Assembly: GCA_022497155.1 (NCBI GenBank)
Contig: MU385724.1
Span: 1-64,000, forward strand
DNA length: 64,000 bases
Direction of reading: 5' to 3'
Origin: Whalleya microplaca
Taxonomy: Eukaryota > Ascomycota > Sordariomycetes > Xylariales > Xylariaceae
The notes beneath the pieces are model-generated. The model had not been told where the DNA came from and searched no databases. It saw only the letters and a list, made by a program, of their open reading frames with translations. Each line of letters begins with the position of its first letter. Position 1 is the first letter of the stretch. The position numbers were made by a program, and so were the translations under genes. Positions 34,601 to 46,179 of this stretch are shown piece by piece.

Positions 34601-37600
34601 ACGATTACTGCATGGCCGTACTTTTCATCTTATGTAAAACGGGTCACCTAGGCCACCCAGCCACTACGTTGTACAGGCTGTGATATTTCTGGGACATTAT
34701 AGTTTGTCAATTGTGGGACAATCGCTCTATTGGACAGCATACCTAGTAACGTATCAGTGAAAGTCATCGACCTGATAGCAAACAAGGCATGCCTACTTCG
34801 AAGCGCGATTGGCTCGTCAAATGTGGACATCATAGTTTTGCGTTTCGTTCGTGATATACGCAGTAGGTTTCGAACGATATGTTGGGAATGATACCTTGCC
34901 CTATGACCTTATGGTCGTAATGTCGTTGGCCCCCGTTGTAGGAGACGACAATATGAAACCCATCATTGCCCGCTATGGTGCCATCGGGTCCAAGTGCTGG
35001 TAAGCGAGTTCTAAGGTGAGTTCCCGTCTCTGTGTTACAGCAAGCAGCTCAACGTCCAGCCCAAAGAAACTTCCCCAGACTTTGAGGAAAATAAATTGCA
35101 TAGCAACTACACCATAAATCTTCATGGCAAGCAGGACTCAACCGATTCTAAGATTATCCTAGCCTAGAAGTATATCTTTAGACCCTCCATTGTCTTTCTG
35201 AGTTTTTCCTCCAGCTTTTATTTCATCTCAATGCCGCTTACTTGCGACCTGGATTGGATATGCAGTGATACAATACAGGGCTGACACTGCATTGTTACTT
35301 GGGGTCCTAATCACACCAGACTTTCGGGTGTACGACTTACCTATTCGGCCTCATTCCTCTTGTATCTCATGACAGCGACGTAATTCTCAGACTGAATACG
35401 ACACCATCGTCTCTGGCACGTGGGTCATGTGCGTGGGCTACTTGGGCTACCAAAGCGAAAACCAATTAGCTATAGATGGGATGCATAAGACTTCATCTAA
35501 GGACCGGCGCCTGCAGCTGAAGAATCACATCACAAGGCTAAGCTGATTCTTCGAAGCGCTTAAGCGGGCGAATACGACAGCCTAGCATACTGCCGCTAAT
35601 ATTCCATGGCTTATGGCGCACGTGGCCAAACCCCGGCTGCATACCCCCCTCCCAATTCATGCATTGTACGACGCTCTCGATGCATTGAAACAGATTGGTA
35701 TGCAGAAATGTCCATGGGTACTACTTCCCTACTTTCTTATCTTATCATTGCTACTTTTGAAAAGCTTCAAGTCATTGTGCTCTACATACCCTAGATTGTA
35801 CATATCACAATAGTACAGGTACTACCCTACCGGTACATCTATTATATTTACAGTGTGCGCCATGATCATTTGGCTGCTGACATGATTGTTCAACTGAAGA
35901 CCAAGGACTGGTACAATACAAAGCACATGATAGCATTGTATATATAGTAGGCCATCTGCCACTCTAGGATAGCTTAACTTCAAGTCAATCAAGTCTCATT
36001 AACCCTGTATCTCAACAATTATCACTCATAGTTGTCAATTAGAATCGTAAAGATGCAAGGTCCAAGCGATCTCTTTCAAGCAAAAGGTTCTCGGAACGAC
36101 TATTCCGCCAAGCTCCCTATCGTGACACTGCCTATCAAACTCTGGAGGAAGCAAAGGCATGAAATCGCCATAAAGAGGAGCAAATGTCACACCACATAGA
36201 AAAACGCCGTGTAAGTTTTAAAACGACAACTCCTTTTGCACCTCTAGTACCGTTACACTGTAGCTGTACGTCGATCTCTTACGTCCAACCGACCTTCCTA
36301 GCCACGAAAGTTACAATAATAAATAGGGCACTCTGGTTCTCTCTGAGAACAATCGTCTTCGACTCACATGTTTCAAAGGAGGGATTCTGCTACTCTGGGC
36401 ATAGCCAGAAAGGGTATCACAGTTATTGTGTATGTGATTGTCATTTGAGTGTTTTAACGATCTAAGTAATATTCTACCAGTATGTGAGAAGATCTTATTT
36501 AAATGCAGAGCACTCGGGACGGCTATCTACCCAAGCTCCATATTAATAAGGGTGACTAACAACTACCCCTATCGTGACAAAGGGGTATGCTCAAACGAGT
36601 CACTTAAAATGACGTTATTGAAATAGACAGTGGATATGTGTATAAAACTAGTTTTTATCAAGGAAGTATCATATCTAGAGTCTTTGGGGGCAGCGCCCCT
36701 ACTATATAGCCACCTGGATTACTAGCACCGTGTACCTATTCCAACAAACGTCATCATCAAGACGAAAAGACTACTTACGTTTTCTCATGAAGAGTACCCG
36801 TCGGGAGTTATAGCTGTTATTGAATGTGTCACAATAGGGACAGTCGTTTGGGAATCCCTCTTTAGGGCTTCCGGCGCTCGGGAGAACCATCACATACGTA
36901 TGCAGTTTCAAAACACACTATCCAGGTATTCTCGGCGTCACACGGCATAAATCCAAGACCCGTTATACGCAAGGTGCCAACATTTTGAATGATGTTGGCT
37001 GTGATTCCTTACTCAACGAATGTATGACTAGTCACCTGACAAAAGGTATGGGACAGCCTAACGACGGCTACATCGGCAACAGGAAAATATACATACTATC
37101 GAGAATGGTCTATATAAGTCCCCATTACCTCCCACTAGAATTAAGAGGCTAGCGAGCACCTAGAGGCCATAGAGGAAGTATTAGTTGACATTGATACAAT
37201 TCCATGCCCCATTGGAGTCCTTGTTACACGCGGCAAGAGCATCCGAACAACTACACATTTATCCATACTGAGATCACGGTGGTACACTTTATGACGATTC
37301 CACACATATGAAGTTTACACAGTGACGGTCGTCCTACAGTGAAATACCTAGTACACATGCATCCCACCATCTTGGGTCAGCGGCCAACAGCATACACATA
37401 TGAGGTAGGTGCATTCGTAGAACATTCCATTCCATTGATTTGGCCTATCGCCACTATAACGCGCGCACGCGCGGCTTTCCCTATTCCGTAATCGTTGACA
37501 GCGTAACGGTGTACCTATTCATCGATTCTACAAAAAATGGCCACCTGATGTGACGGACGGGTTACCTGCTTCGTAGAACGAACCGAGCATCCTGCCCTGG

Positions 37601-37733
37601 GTATCAAATCAGAAAGCCCCTGCAGATATACTTAGACAAACAAACATTCCTACATTCGTGCGTCCTCTCCAATGATCAAGTAGGTCGACGATATAATTCA
37701 TTATCATCCTCTCGAGATTTGTTCGTTACACCT
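28696..37733. other. 9-kb gene-poor accessory stretch
   Basis: No gene I can support. Short frames (longest about 115 codons at 30582-30929) lack families or splice context. Three mutually similar promoter-like segments occur: 30125-30190, 31318-31380 and 35938-36000. Each has a GTATATATA box followed by an ATAGCT block. At 36053 an ATG follows the third copy but opens only a 48-codon frame. A short duplicated unit (GAGTGGTYGATATCRGTTTG) is at 29950-29999. Confidence 0.45.
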
Positions 37734-39632
37734 CTATGGCGTCATACGGCTCATGTCTGCCGCGAGCTGGGCGTCGAGCTCCTCCTGTACCGTTGCATAA
37801 TCCGTCTCGTCAGCACCCGGCAGTTGTTGGCAGCCAGATCCATCAGCGTTGAGAGCCTGTGAGACATGATCCGGCTGCTTGGGTCCTTTCTCTTGGTCTG
37901 AGGGGGTATCGACGCAACTAGCATCATTCGGTGCATGAGATTTGTCAACTCCATAAACTTCTTCAGAAGCAAGTGTTTTCGTGACCCCGGGTATTTCAGC
38001 TGATGATGAAACCAGATCACGCGTAGCCGCTTCAACCGTCCCCTCGGTCGTTCTGTTGACTGGCCGCTCGATTCGAATCGGAAGACTGATGGTGGAAGGC
38101 GGCATGGGCCTGGGCTCTTGCGGAGGAGGTTTATCCTTCGTTAGAAGCTCAGACCTTTGAAGGGGCCCTGTACTGGCGGTATAGGCCCGGCCACGTACGG
38201 GGCGCTGTGGTACCCAACCAGATAAAGACCAAGGAGCCATCTTCTGTCTAAACTCGGCATAGCGATCTATAAAACCGGTATTGGTATTTGACTGGTCATT
38301 ATCTCCCGAAGAAGCGGAGGGTACAAAGGGTTGCGGTTGAGACTTCTGTGGTAGGGAATTTGTCGTCGTGGTATTGATTGCCTGAAAGACGTTAGGGCTA
38401 GTAACCGTGGGTTGGTTCGGCACTGGTGCTGTAGCTGGCATATGATCTGCCAGCTGAGACGAGCTGCCCGCCGCTGCATTTGTTGAGTCAGGCACTTTCT
38501 CGTTAGATAAGCTCGGTACATTACGTTCGACCCAGCCTGATTGGGTCCAGTCGAAGATCTGTACAGCTCCTCTCCTTTTCTTCGGAGCAGTAACAGGTTC
38601 TACCTGAGGTGCGGATCTTTTGCTTGAACTTGGTTCCTTCTTCTGTGAAGAGTTAGCTATCTTAATTCTGGCCGTATTGAGGGGTGGACCTTTGACGGAA
38701 GGACCAGACGTCTCAGATGGCATCCAGGCCGCTTGATTCTGTAGGTCAACTCCTGGACGACATGCATATGACAACGTCGGGGGCGGCTTCGCTAGCGAAG
38801 GCAATGGATTCACCTGATTTGAGGATCGTTCATGATCTTTAATGTCCTTTAAAAGGGCTGCTATACCCCTGTTTCGTTTTTTTCTCGAACGTCTCGTGTG
38901 TCCCATTTCCCTCTGCACATCCCTCCTCACCGCCCTTCTTTCTTTTTTGCTCAAGCCACCGGGTGCTTCTGCCTCCGCCTTAGCTAGTGCCTCTTGTTCT
39001 CTTTGTTGAAGGGTTCTAGGCAGTGACGGTGATGGTGATCTTGACGATAGGACAATCGGGTTCGAGATATTCTCGCCATCATCCAACGAAGGTTGGTGGC
39101 GTGACGGCTCGAGGTCGATCGGGTTTGAGATATCATGCCCAAGAGGTAGAGCCGGGGTCTCCTCGACGGACCCGACCTTCCACATCCAATCAAATATGGA
39201 ATTGCCATTATACCACATAAAATTGATGATTTGGACCGTGGTCAAGGGTCTCACATCCACACTTCGAAAAGCGGCTGTCAGTGTGACCGGCGTCGCATCT
39301 AAAATAGACTGAGGGATATCTGCAGACGGTATAGAACCCGGCCCTGTGACAGAAATGTTAGATGCAGACTGAACCCTAGGAGGTGACGTACAGAAATTGT
39401 TGGATAGGCCCTGGAAAACCATCCATCTGAAGACAGAAATGGGCGTATCTACAACTCGGTCGCCGATCTCGGCGACCGTACGGATGAAGTTCTTCTTCAG
39501 GGCATCTTCAAAAAGATGGTGTCTCTCCTCGCGACGGAGTTCATTCTGCAACCGCTTCATTGAATCCCGAAAATCCTGCCTCTGGCTGCCGGCCATGGCG
39601 CTTATGATGTCACCATCAGGATTTACATCCAT
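37734..39632 (-). CDS. hypothetical protein, basic cluster and SIM-like motifs
   Basis: Intronless 632-aa frame beginning at ATG 39632 (the frame continues upstream without another ATG). No family recognised. Residues 1-160 are the most ordered-looking: helical and charged near 20-60, then aromatic-rich with FRWMVFQG at 68-75 and NFMWYNGNSIFDWMW at 137-151. A duplicated motif ISNPIDLEPS (168-177) / ISNPIVLSSRS (189-199) looks like SUMO-interacting motifs. A Lys/Arg-rich cluster (229-256, including RRSRKKRNRG) is a likely nuclear signal. The rest is Pro/Ser/Thr/Gln-rich and probably disordered, ending in an acidic helix (ELDAQLAADM). Nuclear location is inferred. It is the only long open frame in a gene-poor block, so a host gene is likely but not certain. 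Confidence 0.6.
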   Translation of the reverse strand: MDVNPDGDIISAMAGSQRQDFRDSMKRLQNELRREERHHLFEDALKKNFIRTVAEIGDRVVDTPISVFRWMVFQGLSNNFCTSPPRVQSASNISVTGPGSIPSADIPQSILDATPVTLTAAFRSVDVRPLTTVQIINFMWYNGNSIFDWMWKVGSVEETPALPLGHDISNPIDLEPSRHQPSLDDGENISNPIVLSSRSPSPSLPRTLQQREQEALAKAEAEAPGGLSKKERRAVRRDVQREMGHTRRSRKKRNRGIAALLKDIKDHERSSNQVNPLPSLAKPPPTLSYACRPGVDLQNQAAWMPSETSGPSVKGPPLNTARIKIANSSQKKEPSSSKRSAPQVEPVTAPKKRRGAVQIFDWTQSGWVERNVPSLSNEKVPDSTNAAAGSSSQLADHMPATAPVPNQPTVTSPNVFQAINTTTTNSLPQKSQPQPFVPSASSGDNDQSNTNTGFIDRYAEFRQKMAPWSLSGWVPQRPVRGRAYTASTGPLQRSELLTKDKPPPQEPRPMPPSTISLPIRIERPVNRTTEGTVEAATRDLVSSSAEIPGVTKTLASEEVYGVDKSHAPNDASCVDTPSDQEKGPKQPDHVSQALNADGSGCQQLPGADETDYATVQEELDAQLAADMSRMTP

Positions 39633-40413
39633 GATTATGAAATACTGGAGATATAGATATTCAGGTTGAAGTGATAGCGCATGGAGCTCTAGACAGGAAA
39701 TACTGTTGCTGTGCGGAAAAGGCAAAAAAGAGTGAATGAGAAAAAGCTGGACAAGGCGTGGTGATGCGCAAAATCTGCAAGTTGGTCCGAGTCGGAAGTA
39801 GAGATGAAAACAACACGGACGGAGCAGCGAAGTAAAATTCGGGTTTAATGTTTCAGAATTACGGAGGAAGGGGCAAACAAACCTGTCTGCCTGTCACTTC
39901 CTCGTCATTCGCAAGGTGTCTGATAGGCGATTCGCTAATACATTCACTCCGTGAATACATGTATCCTTCAACACTTCAACTTACAATAGAAGCCGTCAAC
40001 ACTACTTTATATCTTCGTTCTTATATCCGCACACTTCGTGGTTCGATTATAGGCATAAACATTTACATTTTACGATACAAGAATTTTTAACAACTATTTG
40101 TAGCTAAACCAATTGAAACCTACGATGATCCCTAGACCTCGAACCTGGTCTTTCATAGGTGACTCAGAACGGATGCTACATGTATTCATCATATACCTAG
40201 GTAGTGACATCATGCTGCTTTCAGCTTCTTAAATGACGTTTGGCAGAATAACTGTTAGTTATTACCTACTGATGAAGACAGCGGGTTGTCTACCTAGCTA
40301 TATATTAGAGTGCTAGTCGCCTAAGTCACCACGCTGCATAGCCACTGAGCAAAATGGTAAGTTGCTGCCGTGGACGCACCACGTCTTCTCATTGCCAAGT
40401 CCCCCTGCGCACC
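39633..40413. other. intergenic, no gene seen
   Basis: Upstream region of the 632-aa frame and 3' flank of the APH-like gene. No conserved frame or repeat structure seen. Confidence 0.45.
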
Positions 40414-41717
40414 TTATGGCTGAGCCTCCGTGTGCTCCCTCAACATCTTCAACGCCGACGTCAACCACCTCTCATTCATGGCTGAGTTACGCGTGTTGTA
40501 CATCGTCATGGCCAGGTACACGATGGCCGCGGGAGACCCCAGCCTATTCCCCACAGGCGCAGACCTATCTCCCCCAAACTCGGCCTCGTACTGTATCAAC
40601 CACTCCTTATAGTCGACAAGCAGCAGCTTCGTGAGCTCCATTCTCACCAGCGCGACAGGCTCGGTTTCGATAATGCCTGGTAGTTCGGCATCTAAGCCCG
40701 TAAAGACCGGATATTGCGCAGCGGCTTCGAGCGGCGCCGCGGCCACGCCGTCGAAGTCCACGACGCCGACGATGTTGAAATCGTCGTCGACGAGCACATT
40801 GTGCGCGCCGAAGTCGCTGTTGTTGAGCCGGAATGGACCGTCGCGCTCCTCGCTGTAGAGGTTCATGAGGTGGTTGAGGAGCATTGGCAATGTTAAGCAG
40901 GGTGTTTCCTTCCTGTTCTTTTCGTTCAAACAGCTGACTGTGTTTTTGAGAAGATGATCGGTAAGGTCGCGGTAGTACTCTGTTGATGATTTCCACGGTC
41001 CTCTGCCGGTCTGTATATCTGGGCCGATGAAGAAGCTCGATGTGTCCTCGGAGTAGCACAGACTGCCTATCTCTGGGAACTTGAACGAGAGAACCTCCGC
41101 TTGAACCCGGGCCATTTGCTCTCGGAACTTTTGGTCTTGTTCCACGGTGCCGTAGAGTCCAGGCCCATGGTCTTTGAATTTTGCGAGATCTATAGCAGTG
41201 GTGCCGTGGATATACTCCATGATCAAGTACGGCATTCCCACTTCGTTAGACGAGTCGAAGTCGTAAGCAAAAACTTCAGGTACTAGAATTGTAGACTTGG
41301 ACCTAGATACTCATCGTTAATTCCGCTCGCGCATGCCTCCAAGGGTAGGATAACTTACCTGAAGAACTTCAGACTAGCAACCTCGACTTCAAATGCTCTC
41401 CGATCGTCGCGCCCCTGGAGATTGACACAAGTGGCATTGGCGGGCAGACGCACTCTGACGACCCAACTGATGCCATCGTCAAAGTTGAGCCGCCTGACCA
41501 TGTTACACTGGCCGGCGGAGAACTTAGCAACGTAGCTGCATCTTGCACCGTCCCGGCAGCGAGAGGCGATCGAGGCTAGCACATCCCATTTAACGCAATT
41601 GAAGAACTTTTGTTTTGCTATAGTGTACTTATCGTCGGGATTATAGACGCTCGACTCGAGCCAGGAATCGCTGCCGAGTCTTATCTCGGACTTATGAGTG
41701 TCTGCGTTGCCGTCCAT
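40414..41717 (-). CDS. aminoglycoside phosphotransferase (APH)-fold kinase
   Basis: 415-aa protein from two exons (41717-41359 and 41302-40414). The 56-nt intron has donor GTAAGT, branch TTAAC and acceptor TAG, and the join AG|G reads SLKFFRSKST. It belongs to the fungal APH/choline-kinase-like family. The N-lobe includes the ISWVVRVRLP strand. PYLIMEYIHG is the hinge (about 144-153). NSDFGAHNVLVDDDF (282-296) is the catalytic loop with Asp283 and Asn288 in place of the usual HGDxxxxN. VGVVDFDG (298-305) is the metal-binding Asp segment. Fungal members are numerous, and their substrates are mostly unknown. Resistance to aminoglycosides should not be assumed. Confidence 0.82.
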
Positions 41718-42343
41718 GCTGGGCGTCTCGTGACAGGCTGAGGTGTGCTATGACTCTATTGTCTCACAGTCGTCGCTTCCAACGTTCTTCCCAGCGTAAA
41801 CGTTTTGATTGACACCTATATCCTGGCCCGTGTTGGACTTTCTAGTATAAGTTAGAATTGGTGGGCTCTTTTCGCTGCGGAATCAAGTGATCACGCAATT
41901 TTCTTGGTCTAAGAATTGTTACCTAGGTGCCCACAGAGGTGAGAACGAGTGATGTTCACATAAGTGACAATACGGACAATAGGAGGTATTTTATATCTCT
42001 TCGGTATATGCCGTTTGTATCCATCTATTGTGTCTTTATGTTTGCGTCTGAAAACTGAGATCTACCTTGGTAAACTTCCGTGAAGTTGTTAAATCCTGTG
42101 ATATAATGCAATTTTAGCAATCTTAATATTACTGGTCGATTTATTTCATCATGCCGTGGATATGGACTTACAGTTGAGAATCTACGGTCAACGAAAGGAA
42201 CAGCTGCGATACCAAGCTCAACTACAAAAAAAAATACCAGAACTACAGTGAAGATTAGGGTGTGACAAGTTCACACTATACATTTTAAATTAATTTAAGA
42301 ACTTATTTTCCTGGGACCGTAACCTAGGTAGTGTGTATGCATT
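41718..42343. other. intergenic, no gene seen
   Basis: Promoter side of the APH-like gene and 3' flank of the DUF6594 remnant. AT-rich from 41990 to 42300. Confidence 0.45.
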
Positions 42344-42694
42344 TCAGGGGATGTTGCTAACAAATACCACCATCACAGCAGCAAACCTGTCGCCAATGTA
42401 AGAGTCTGAAAATCTAAGAGCTTCAATCAAGATGATCACTTACGCTAAAATCTCGTGCCGCTTTACCAGCGTGATAAGTGCTACTATGGATCCAAATAGG
42501 AGAGTAAAGATGTAAATGATACCAAGCCGCGCTCCTTGGTTAGGAACGACGAACAACACCGCCGTTGGAATCAACAACGTACTGCATGCAACCGTCGTCA
42601 AGATCATTCGAGCAACTACCTGGCGTCGCTGGATGGAGTAGAAATGAAGATCTAGGTCAGATGACTGTTGGCGCTCTGTCTGGATAACAGTCAA
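42344..42694 (-). pseudogene. DUF6594-like C-terminal fragment
   Basis: The minus-strand frame encodes DLDLHFYSIQRRQVVARMIL followed by two hydrophobic helices and VKRHEILA. This matches the membrane-bound C-terminus of fungal DUF6594 proteins (cytosolic N-terminal part, helical transmembrane C-terminus, function unknown). A 57-nt intron (42443-42387, donor GTAAGT, acceptor CAG) would add FAAVMVVFVSNIP and the normal end. There is no start codon in this exon, and no N-terminal domain is found in the 1.2 kb upstream. It is either a truncated relic or a gene with a badly diverged 5' half. Confidence 0.55.
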
Positions 42695-43960
42695 TGAAGA
42701 TGGCCACTTAAAACAATCTATATCATCTTGGTACCTACCTCGATTTTGAGAACCTATGGTTCATTCAGTTAACAGTTATTGCAGGAGATGTTGGGCATCA
42801 TACCACATTGCCGATGCCAGATTTACGAGCTAATACATGTGAGAGATTGTGTTATCCCCCAAGAACAGGGTCCAAGTTCACCGGTCCAACCCATTCGTTG
42901 CCAAAATATTCCAAAAATATTTCCTACACATAGATTGAGGCTCTCGAAAGTTGCCTTATGCATTGGAACGATATAGAGTCAAATACAGGAGTAACTTTAT
43001 AATGGTGCGTTCGCCTAATGTAATTATAAGAGAACTACCTAACTTACTCAGTGTCGTGGGAGCACGTACGTTTGCAGCTACACCATACCATGCTCTTAAA
43101 CATTGCATTATAATTACATTTCAACTGCATGTAGTAAAGGACCTTAGGAACTTAGTATTTCGGAAGAAGCACTCCTTTACCTCGAAATCCTGAAATTTCT
43201 CTTACTACAGTACGTTTTTCTCCCCCAGGATAGTCCAACTCCTTCACTACAGGAGCTTCGGACTCCTGAATCAAATTAACCGCTACGGCGAAGTGACACT
43301 CCGCTCTCCCCGTCGGGCATGACCATCAATAAGGGAACCCGACAGGAAACTCTGGGGAATTAATCAATGGAGGAGGAGGAGGCAAACTATTACCGTCGGG
43401 ATGGCGCCAGCAAATATCTTCCAAACAACCAATGGACAGTGTCATTTGAACTTTCAAGTCCTAGGAAAACTTACAGAACAGTCAGAACTTGACTCGCGGA
43501 TCAAAGTTACACCCAATAAGTCACTTCAGCCCATGTATAGACATCCCGTGTGGGAATGGTAAGCAGGAGTATCATTGATACGCATAGTAGTATATAGAAT
43601 CATGAGATACATGCTTAATAAAAACATTTACCCGTCAGTATCTAGAGTGACAACGGGCGTATATCCGTGTTTATATGTACGTAGTCAGCCAAAGGGCGTA
43701 GTGAAGTAGGCCAAATTCAATAGGCCGGAACCGCTGTGATCCACTTAGGTTGCTGTTAGGCGCAGATAAGCGAAGTGCCGGACAGCCTCCGATGGATCGG
43801 AGCGACGAGTTATCGCTATAAACCGACGGGCTCCGCGACTATTAAATAGTCCACGGCAGCACGACCTAAATTGTGAATCGCTCGATATCTGCTAGTCAAG
43901 AAACGCATCAATCGAGCATTAGACGAGCAACATTACGGCCAACTACGCAAACTATCTACG
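42695..43960. other. intergenic, no gene seen
   Basis: Contains the missing 5' half position of the DUF6594 fragment and the promoter of the RidA gene. No N-terminal DUF6594 match was found on the minus strand. Confidence 0.45.
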
Positions 43961-44502
43961 ATGGCATCCAAGCAAGCAGTCCTGACCGACAAGTCGCCGG
44001 CGCCGCTGCCGCAGTTCTCGCAGGCGATCAAGTACAACGGCATGGTGTACTGCTCGGGGAACATCGGCAAGGCGCCCGACGCGGCGGCGTTGGCCGAGGG
44101 CGGAATCAAGCCCGAGACCGTAAGAAACTACTTACCTTCCTTCGTTCCTCTTTAAGTTCTCGGCAACTGACTATGCATACAATAGCGACAAGCGATCAAG
44201 AACCTCGCGGCCGTCCTGGAGGCGGCGGGGAGCAGTCTGGGCCATGTCGTCAAGGTGAACGTGTTCCTGACGACGATGGACGACTTTGCGCCCTTTAACG
44301 AGGCGTACGATGAATTCTTTGGCTCGATTGATCCTAAGCCGGTATGCTTGCCTCGTCTGAGGGGTATCTTTGACTTGAGTCACTTGACTGGAGTGCTGAC
44401 TGAATCTAGTGTCGGACTTGCGTTGCGGTGCACCAGTTGCCGTTTGGGGCGAAGATGGAGATCGAGTGCACGGCATTTGCGAATCCTGGAGTGAAGTTGT
44501 AA
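43961..44502 (+). CDS. RidA/YjgF/UK114 family enamine/imine deaminase
   Basis: 135-aa protein in three exons: 43961-44119, 44186-44341 and 44410-44502. Both introns are phase 0 (donors GTAAGA and GTATGC, acceptors TAG). Family landmarks are SQAIKYNGMVYCSGNIG near the N-terminus, NLAAVLEAAGSSLGHVVKVN (RidA helix and strand), then VFLTTMDDF. The C-terminal RTCVAVHQLPFGAKMEIE carries the conserved substrate-binding Arg (107). RidA proteins form trimers that hydrolyse reactive 2-aminoacrylate and related enamines from PLP enzymes. Some fungal relatives act in mitochondria. No targeting peptide is evident here, so the cytosol is more likely. Length is typical. Confidence 0.92.
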
Positions 44503-44952
44503 TTGCTGTACATGCTTACAGGCTCCTCATACCATCAGAGTAGAGAAATATATATATGTGTATATATATATATATATATGCACATAAGCATTCCTGTTAA
44601 ACCTCATAAGCCAATACACACATACACAACCGAGCATATCATAATCAATCGCCGTTGATTGGTAGAATCGTAGATCGGAGACCCACGGGATCACCCGTCG
44701 CTAAATCTTCCCCGAGATCGAACCCCTGAAACGAATCAGGAGCTTGGGCCAAGTTCGACTCCGAGCTGACGTCGTCGAAGCAGAGCATCCAATAGCCTAC
44801 CTTATAGGACAGATCAATTTTCTTCTTGCTAGCTTACATATACAAAAGTACGTACAATTCGAAACCGTATCGCAACTCCAAGACATATACACCTTTCCCC
44901 CCCTTCTTATTTCCCGGCGTCTGTACCTTTGAGACAAGTCGAAGCGCCATTG
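44503..44952. other. intergenic between RidA and LETM1-like genes
   Basis: Contains a TA/TG microsatellite at 44550-44580. A tRNA-like stretch near 44720-44760 does not fold as a tRNA. Otherwise nothing seen. Confidence 0.5.
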
Positions 44953-46179
44953 ATGATTACTCCAATGAGTCTCAGCACCGGCGGCCTGCGCATGGCGCGC
45001 CTCCAACCCATCCTCCTCAACCACGGACTGCAATCCACCACGACGATATCATCCCTAGCGCTGAGGAGACAAATACATGTCCCAGCGCGCCCATATCCGC
45101 GCTCGCGCTCCCCGATTCTAGCGCTCACGCGCGCAGCATCAACAGCACCGCAGACGAAACCAACCTCAACCTCGCCCTCGCCTCTCTCCCCTCCACGCTC
45201 GCGCGCAGCGCCCACACCTAGAGCTGCACCCAAACCACCAGCGCCGACACCCAGACCTGCGCCCACACCACCATCGCCAACACCATCCCCAACACAATCG
45301 CCCGCACTGCTCACGCCCTCCGAAACCCTCAACCCCCCGTCCTCAACACTCCCGCCGCCGCTCGTCCTCCCCGTCCGCGCAGACGCCAACTCGCTATTCA
45401 GCCACCTGTACGCGCTCGGGAAGGCGTACACGGGGTTCTACAAGGCGGGGCTAAAAGCCGTGTTTGCGAACCGGCGCCTTGTCCGCTCCTCCCCTCCCCC
45501 CTCCTCCCCCCCAAGACACAGAGGCACACCCACGCGCGCCGAAATCCTCCTCCGCCAGCGCTCGGCGCACGACCTCATCCGCCTGCCGCTCTTCGGGCTC
45601 CTCGTCCTGCTGTGCGGCGAGTTCACGCCGCTGATCGTGGTCCTCGTCCCCCAGCTGTCGCCGTACACGTGCCGCATCCCGCGGCAGGTGGCCGTGCTCC
45701 GGCGGCGGGCGGAGGCGAGAAGGGGGGCGAGTTTGCGCGCTTTGAAGTATACTACCGCCAACAACGCCTCCCAGTCCCGGGATGCAACGGAGGCGCAGGT
45801 GCAGACGGGCGAGCCCCTCCGCGCGGGCGCGGCGGGCCATATCGCCCGCAGCCTGTCGCTGACCTCGTCTCTGTGGGACCGTCTCGGTCTAGACGGGCCG
45901 TTCGCGCGGCGGCAGGCGGACCGCGCGGTGGCGTACCTTGCGCACGACAATGCGTTGATCCGGGACGGTGGGGGTGTTGCGGGGTTAGTCGATGACGAGG
46001 TCGTGCTTGCGTGCGAGGACCGCGGCATGGATGTCCTGGATAAGGAGGTTGGGGAGCTCAGGGGACGGCTGGAGGCGTGGTTGAGGGAGACGGCGCCGCG
46101 TGGGGGGAAAGGGGGGGAGGAGGTGGAGGTGGAGGATAAGATTCGGAGGTTGTTTTTGGGGCTTCATGGGAAGAGGTGA
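44953..46179 (+). CDS. LETM1-domain mitochondrial protein
   Basis: Intronless 408-aa protein starting at ATG 44953. The N-terminus is basic and rich in Arg, Ser and Thr (GGLRMARLQP, LALRRQIHVPARPYPRSRS), fitting a mitochondrial presequence. A Pro/Thr-rich spacer follows. The region about 190-250 contains LIRLPLFGLLVLLCGEFTPL, one hydrophobic segment, and QLSPYTCRIPRQ. This is the start of the LETM1 ribosome-binding-like domain of Mdm38/LETM1 relatives, which act at the inner membrane in K+/H+ exchange and membrane-protein biogenesis. It is shorter and more divergent than true LETM1/Mdm38, resembling the smaller LETM1-like fungal paralogue. Specific activity is not inferred. It is convergent with Nab3. 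Confidence 0.75.
   Translation: MITPMSLSTGGLRMARLQPILLNHGLQSTTTISSLALRRQIHVPARPYPRSRSPILALTRAASTAPQTKPTSTSPSPLSPPRSRAAPTPRAAPKPPAPTPRPAPTPPSPTPSPTQSPALLTPSETLNPPSSTLPPPLVLPVRADANSLFSHLYALGKAYTGFYKAGLKAVFANRRLVRSSPPPSSPPRHRGTPTRAEILLRQRSAHDLIRLPLFGLLVLLCGEFTPLIVVLVPQLSPYTCRIPRQVAVLRRRAEARRGASLRALKYTTANNASQSRDATEAQVQTGEPLRAGAAGHIARSLSLTSSLWDRLGLDGPFARRQADRAVAYLAHDNALIRDGGGVAGLVDDEVVLACEDRGMDVLDKEVGELRGRLEAWLRETAPRGGKGGEEVEVEDKIRRLFLGLHGKR

Noticed and set aside
44700..44780. GTTCGA-containing stretch resembling a tRNA 3' half
   Set aside because: The T stem does not pair and no D or anticodon arm is found on either strand.
45438..46028. Long minus-strand frames opposite the LETM1-like gene
   Set aside because: Arg/Pro/Ala-rich shadow frames caused by GC-ended codons of the real gene.
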